The notes under the pieces: model-generated
The model's input: only the letters and a program-made list of their open reading frames with translations
Databases searched by the model: none
Told to the model about the DNA's origin: nothing
Assembly (NCBI GenBank): GCA_964016985.1
Contig: OZ024830.1
Span: 13,646,295 to 13,710,294 of the forward strand
Reading direction: 5' to 3'
Length of the DNA stretch: 64,000 bases
Source: Anodontia alba
Taxonomy: Eukaryota; Mollusca; Bivalvia; Lucinida; Lucinidae
Position numbers and translations under genes: made by a program
Shown here: positions 49,501 through 52,500 of the stretch, piece after piece
How the letters are laid out: every line of letters starts with the position of its first letter
How positions within the stretch are numbered: the first letter of the stretch is position 1

Positions 49501-52500
49501 AAAAATTGAACAAATCCATCTGACTAGCTGTCTTGAGTTTAAAAACTGTTAGATTAATGACAAACCGTGCAGATTCCGATGGATTCAAAAGATCTGATAA
49601 AATGTGTGCCCATATCAGTCTGACCAGTCTTCCTTGTCTCCTGTAGATTCTGAGAAGATGTCCAAACATGGTACAATTTCTCATGTTTCTGCTCCTATAT
49701 ACATGCATTTCTTTTATTATTCATTTTTTTTTACAGAAAATAGTATGTTCATGGTTTCTCTTTAAAATACTTTTCACTTTTTGATAATAACAAAATTCAG
49801 AATTTATTTACCAATGACTGAAGAAATAAGGAAACTTGAGCCACAATATGAGAATATTTACTTCATGACACGCATCCAGCCTGCATATCAGCAGTCTGAT
49901 CTGTGTCTTTGCAGGCACACATCAGAAATTTTGAAATTTCTCATACTGTGGTTTACTTATATGAATACCTTTTAGATTTGTATTCCTCTCAGACACAATC
50001 ATCCGAAAATAAACTCCCTTTCATTATAGATAATACATGTACATGTATGTATTAAATTTCATGTCAATTTCAACTGCATTTAACCCTTGTCCTACTGAAT
50101 AAATTAAGATGCCATGCCTACTTCTAATTTTCAGCCAACCAGATTACTTGATCCAAGTTGTTCATACAAAATTAATACTTAATGAGAAACAGTGTAGATC
50201 CAGATCAGTTGGCTTCTTCAGAAGCCAACTGACCTGGATCTACATTGATTGCAAAAGCAGGGCATAACTGGGTTCAGCAGGACTAGGGTTAATTGAACAG
50301 ACTGGTGTAATATTTCCAAATGTGATACATAGAAATGTGAGATCTAGGTAAGTCTTATGTTTGGAGCTGAACCTATCCTATTTACCATATACCATAATAA
50401 CCCTAAGTAATGGGACACCTTATCTTCTTACCATATGTGTCCTAGAATTTGAATTAGACCCTGATCACATGCCTCGTTTTGCAGCATCTAACTTGAGTCG
50501 ACACTGTTTGTAAAGGCTTATCTGTCCAAATCCTTAGGGTTATTACGGTAAATTGGCACATCTTAGTTTCATACCATACTTGTCCTAAAATCTAAACATG
50601 TGACAAACAGTGTAGACTTTGATTAAAGAAGATGCTGCATGCTACAGGATATGATCTGGGCCTACATTGATTGCTCAAAGCTGTCAGTCCCAATTATACT
50701 TAACCTTGTCATGCTGAATAAATTAAGACCACGCCCACTTCTAATTTCCAGCCAATCAGATTACTTGACCGGGTTTTTGATAGAAATTCACATATTTAAT
50801 GACAAACAGTGCAGATCCAGATCAGTTGGCTTCTTCAGAAGCCAACTGATCTGGCTCTACACTGTTTGCTAAGACAGGGCATGTCATGTTTAGCAAGAGA
50901 AGGATTAAGGTAAATATTGAATTCACAAGTGTATATGAGCCACAAGATAAGATAACCTTAACCTGAAGACTCAGATCAGCCTGTGCATCTGTGCAGTCTG
51001 ATCAGAGCCTTTGCTGTCCACCTGAAGAAAGCTTTGATTCTGGTCAATGCAAAGAGTACTCGACAAAGATTGACCAGACTCCACAGTCTGATCTGTCTTC
51101 ACTGGGTGAGCATGCCTGAGGGTATATTTTGTCGGGCTGAGACTCAAAGAACTCTGCTAATCCAGGTAAAGTGCTTCTCTCAACCACAATAAGAGCTGTC
51201 GCAGGACAGTGTAACTCACCTGAATAGTGCTTTGTCTCTAAAAATTATTTTGTTTAAAAAAATTCTAAGTCAATGTGGGTCTGAATGGTACAGCACAGAA
51301 TTTCAGACCAGTATCAAACACCAAGGCAAGTATGAACTATTTCTATCTAAAGGTTCAGGGGATACAGAGTTTTAAAAACTTTAACCATAAATCTTAACCA
51401 ACACCAATGCTGACGCCAACACCAATGCCATGGTGACTGTTATAGCTTGACTTGTATTTTCATACAGGCAACCTAAAAAGCATTCCTATCCTTCTACATG
51501 TATATATCTTGAGTTCTGATTACATTAGTAAGCTTACATTAACAGGGTACATTCCTTGTGGCATCATTCTCTGACCATGTGACATCATTGGTTGACTCTG
51601 TGGCATCATTGGCTGACCATGTCCCATCACCATTTGCTGCTGCATTGTTGGGAATTGTTGCATCCCTGGTTGGACAAACTGAGGTCCTCCTTGCATCATC
51701 CCAAATCCTGTATAAAACAATAGATGCTGATGATGATTTGTTGTTTTGCATCATTTCAACATTATTTCAATCATATTGAGATGATGGAAGTGTGATAATG
51801 AAAGGCTCTATTCAATAACATCAATTCTGCCTGTGGCAGGATTCATACCTGGTACCTCATGATCCACTGTAGGCAGTGCTAACCACTCAGCCACAAGTTT
51901 GTGCAAATATTCAGAGTACTTTACAGTTGAAGCCTGGTCTACCTAAGTTTGTCCAGGGCCCAGTTGTTCAAAGCATCATTAGATTAACAAGCTCATTAGT
52001 GGTCCAAATGTTAGCTGTTCCAGTTAGTACAATATCTAATTCACAGGTATTTTTGCTGAAAAAAATGTGTGTAGCTTTTGCAAATGCAAAAGCTATTCAC
52101 ATTTTTTTCAGCAAAAATATTAGTGCAGATGCCATATTTAATGATCAAAGTTTTAATGATATGTTAACTAACAACATTATTAGTTTTGAATAACTGGGCC
52201 CAGATATTTAGATTGGTTTACAGTTGAAGTTTATATTAAATGTAAAGTAATATTGGATCACCTACATGTAAGTGGCTATCACACAAACAACCGAGGCAAA
52301 ATATTGTTAACCAGTATTTGTATTCTATTTTCCAAAGGGAAAATAAACAACACAAGTTTGGAACAAAATTCAAAACCTGTGCAGACTGGTTTAGGATTCA
52401 TGCTTCTAAATGTTATGATTATGTGATTTGGACTTGTATGTTTCATGTTATCTTGACAGAAAAGGCTCCAGTCACAAGATAAGATATCAAGTAAATATAT

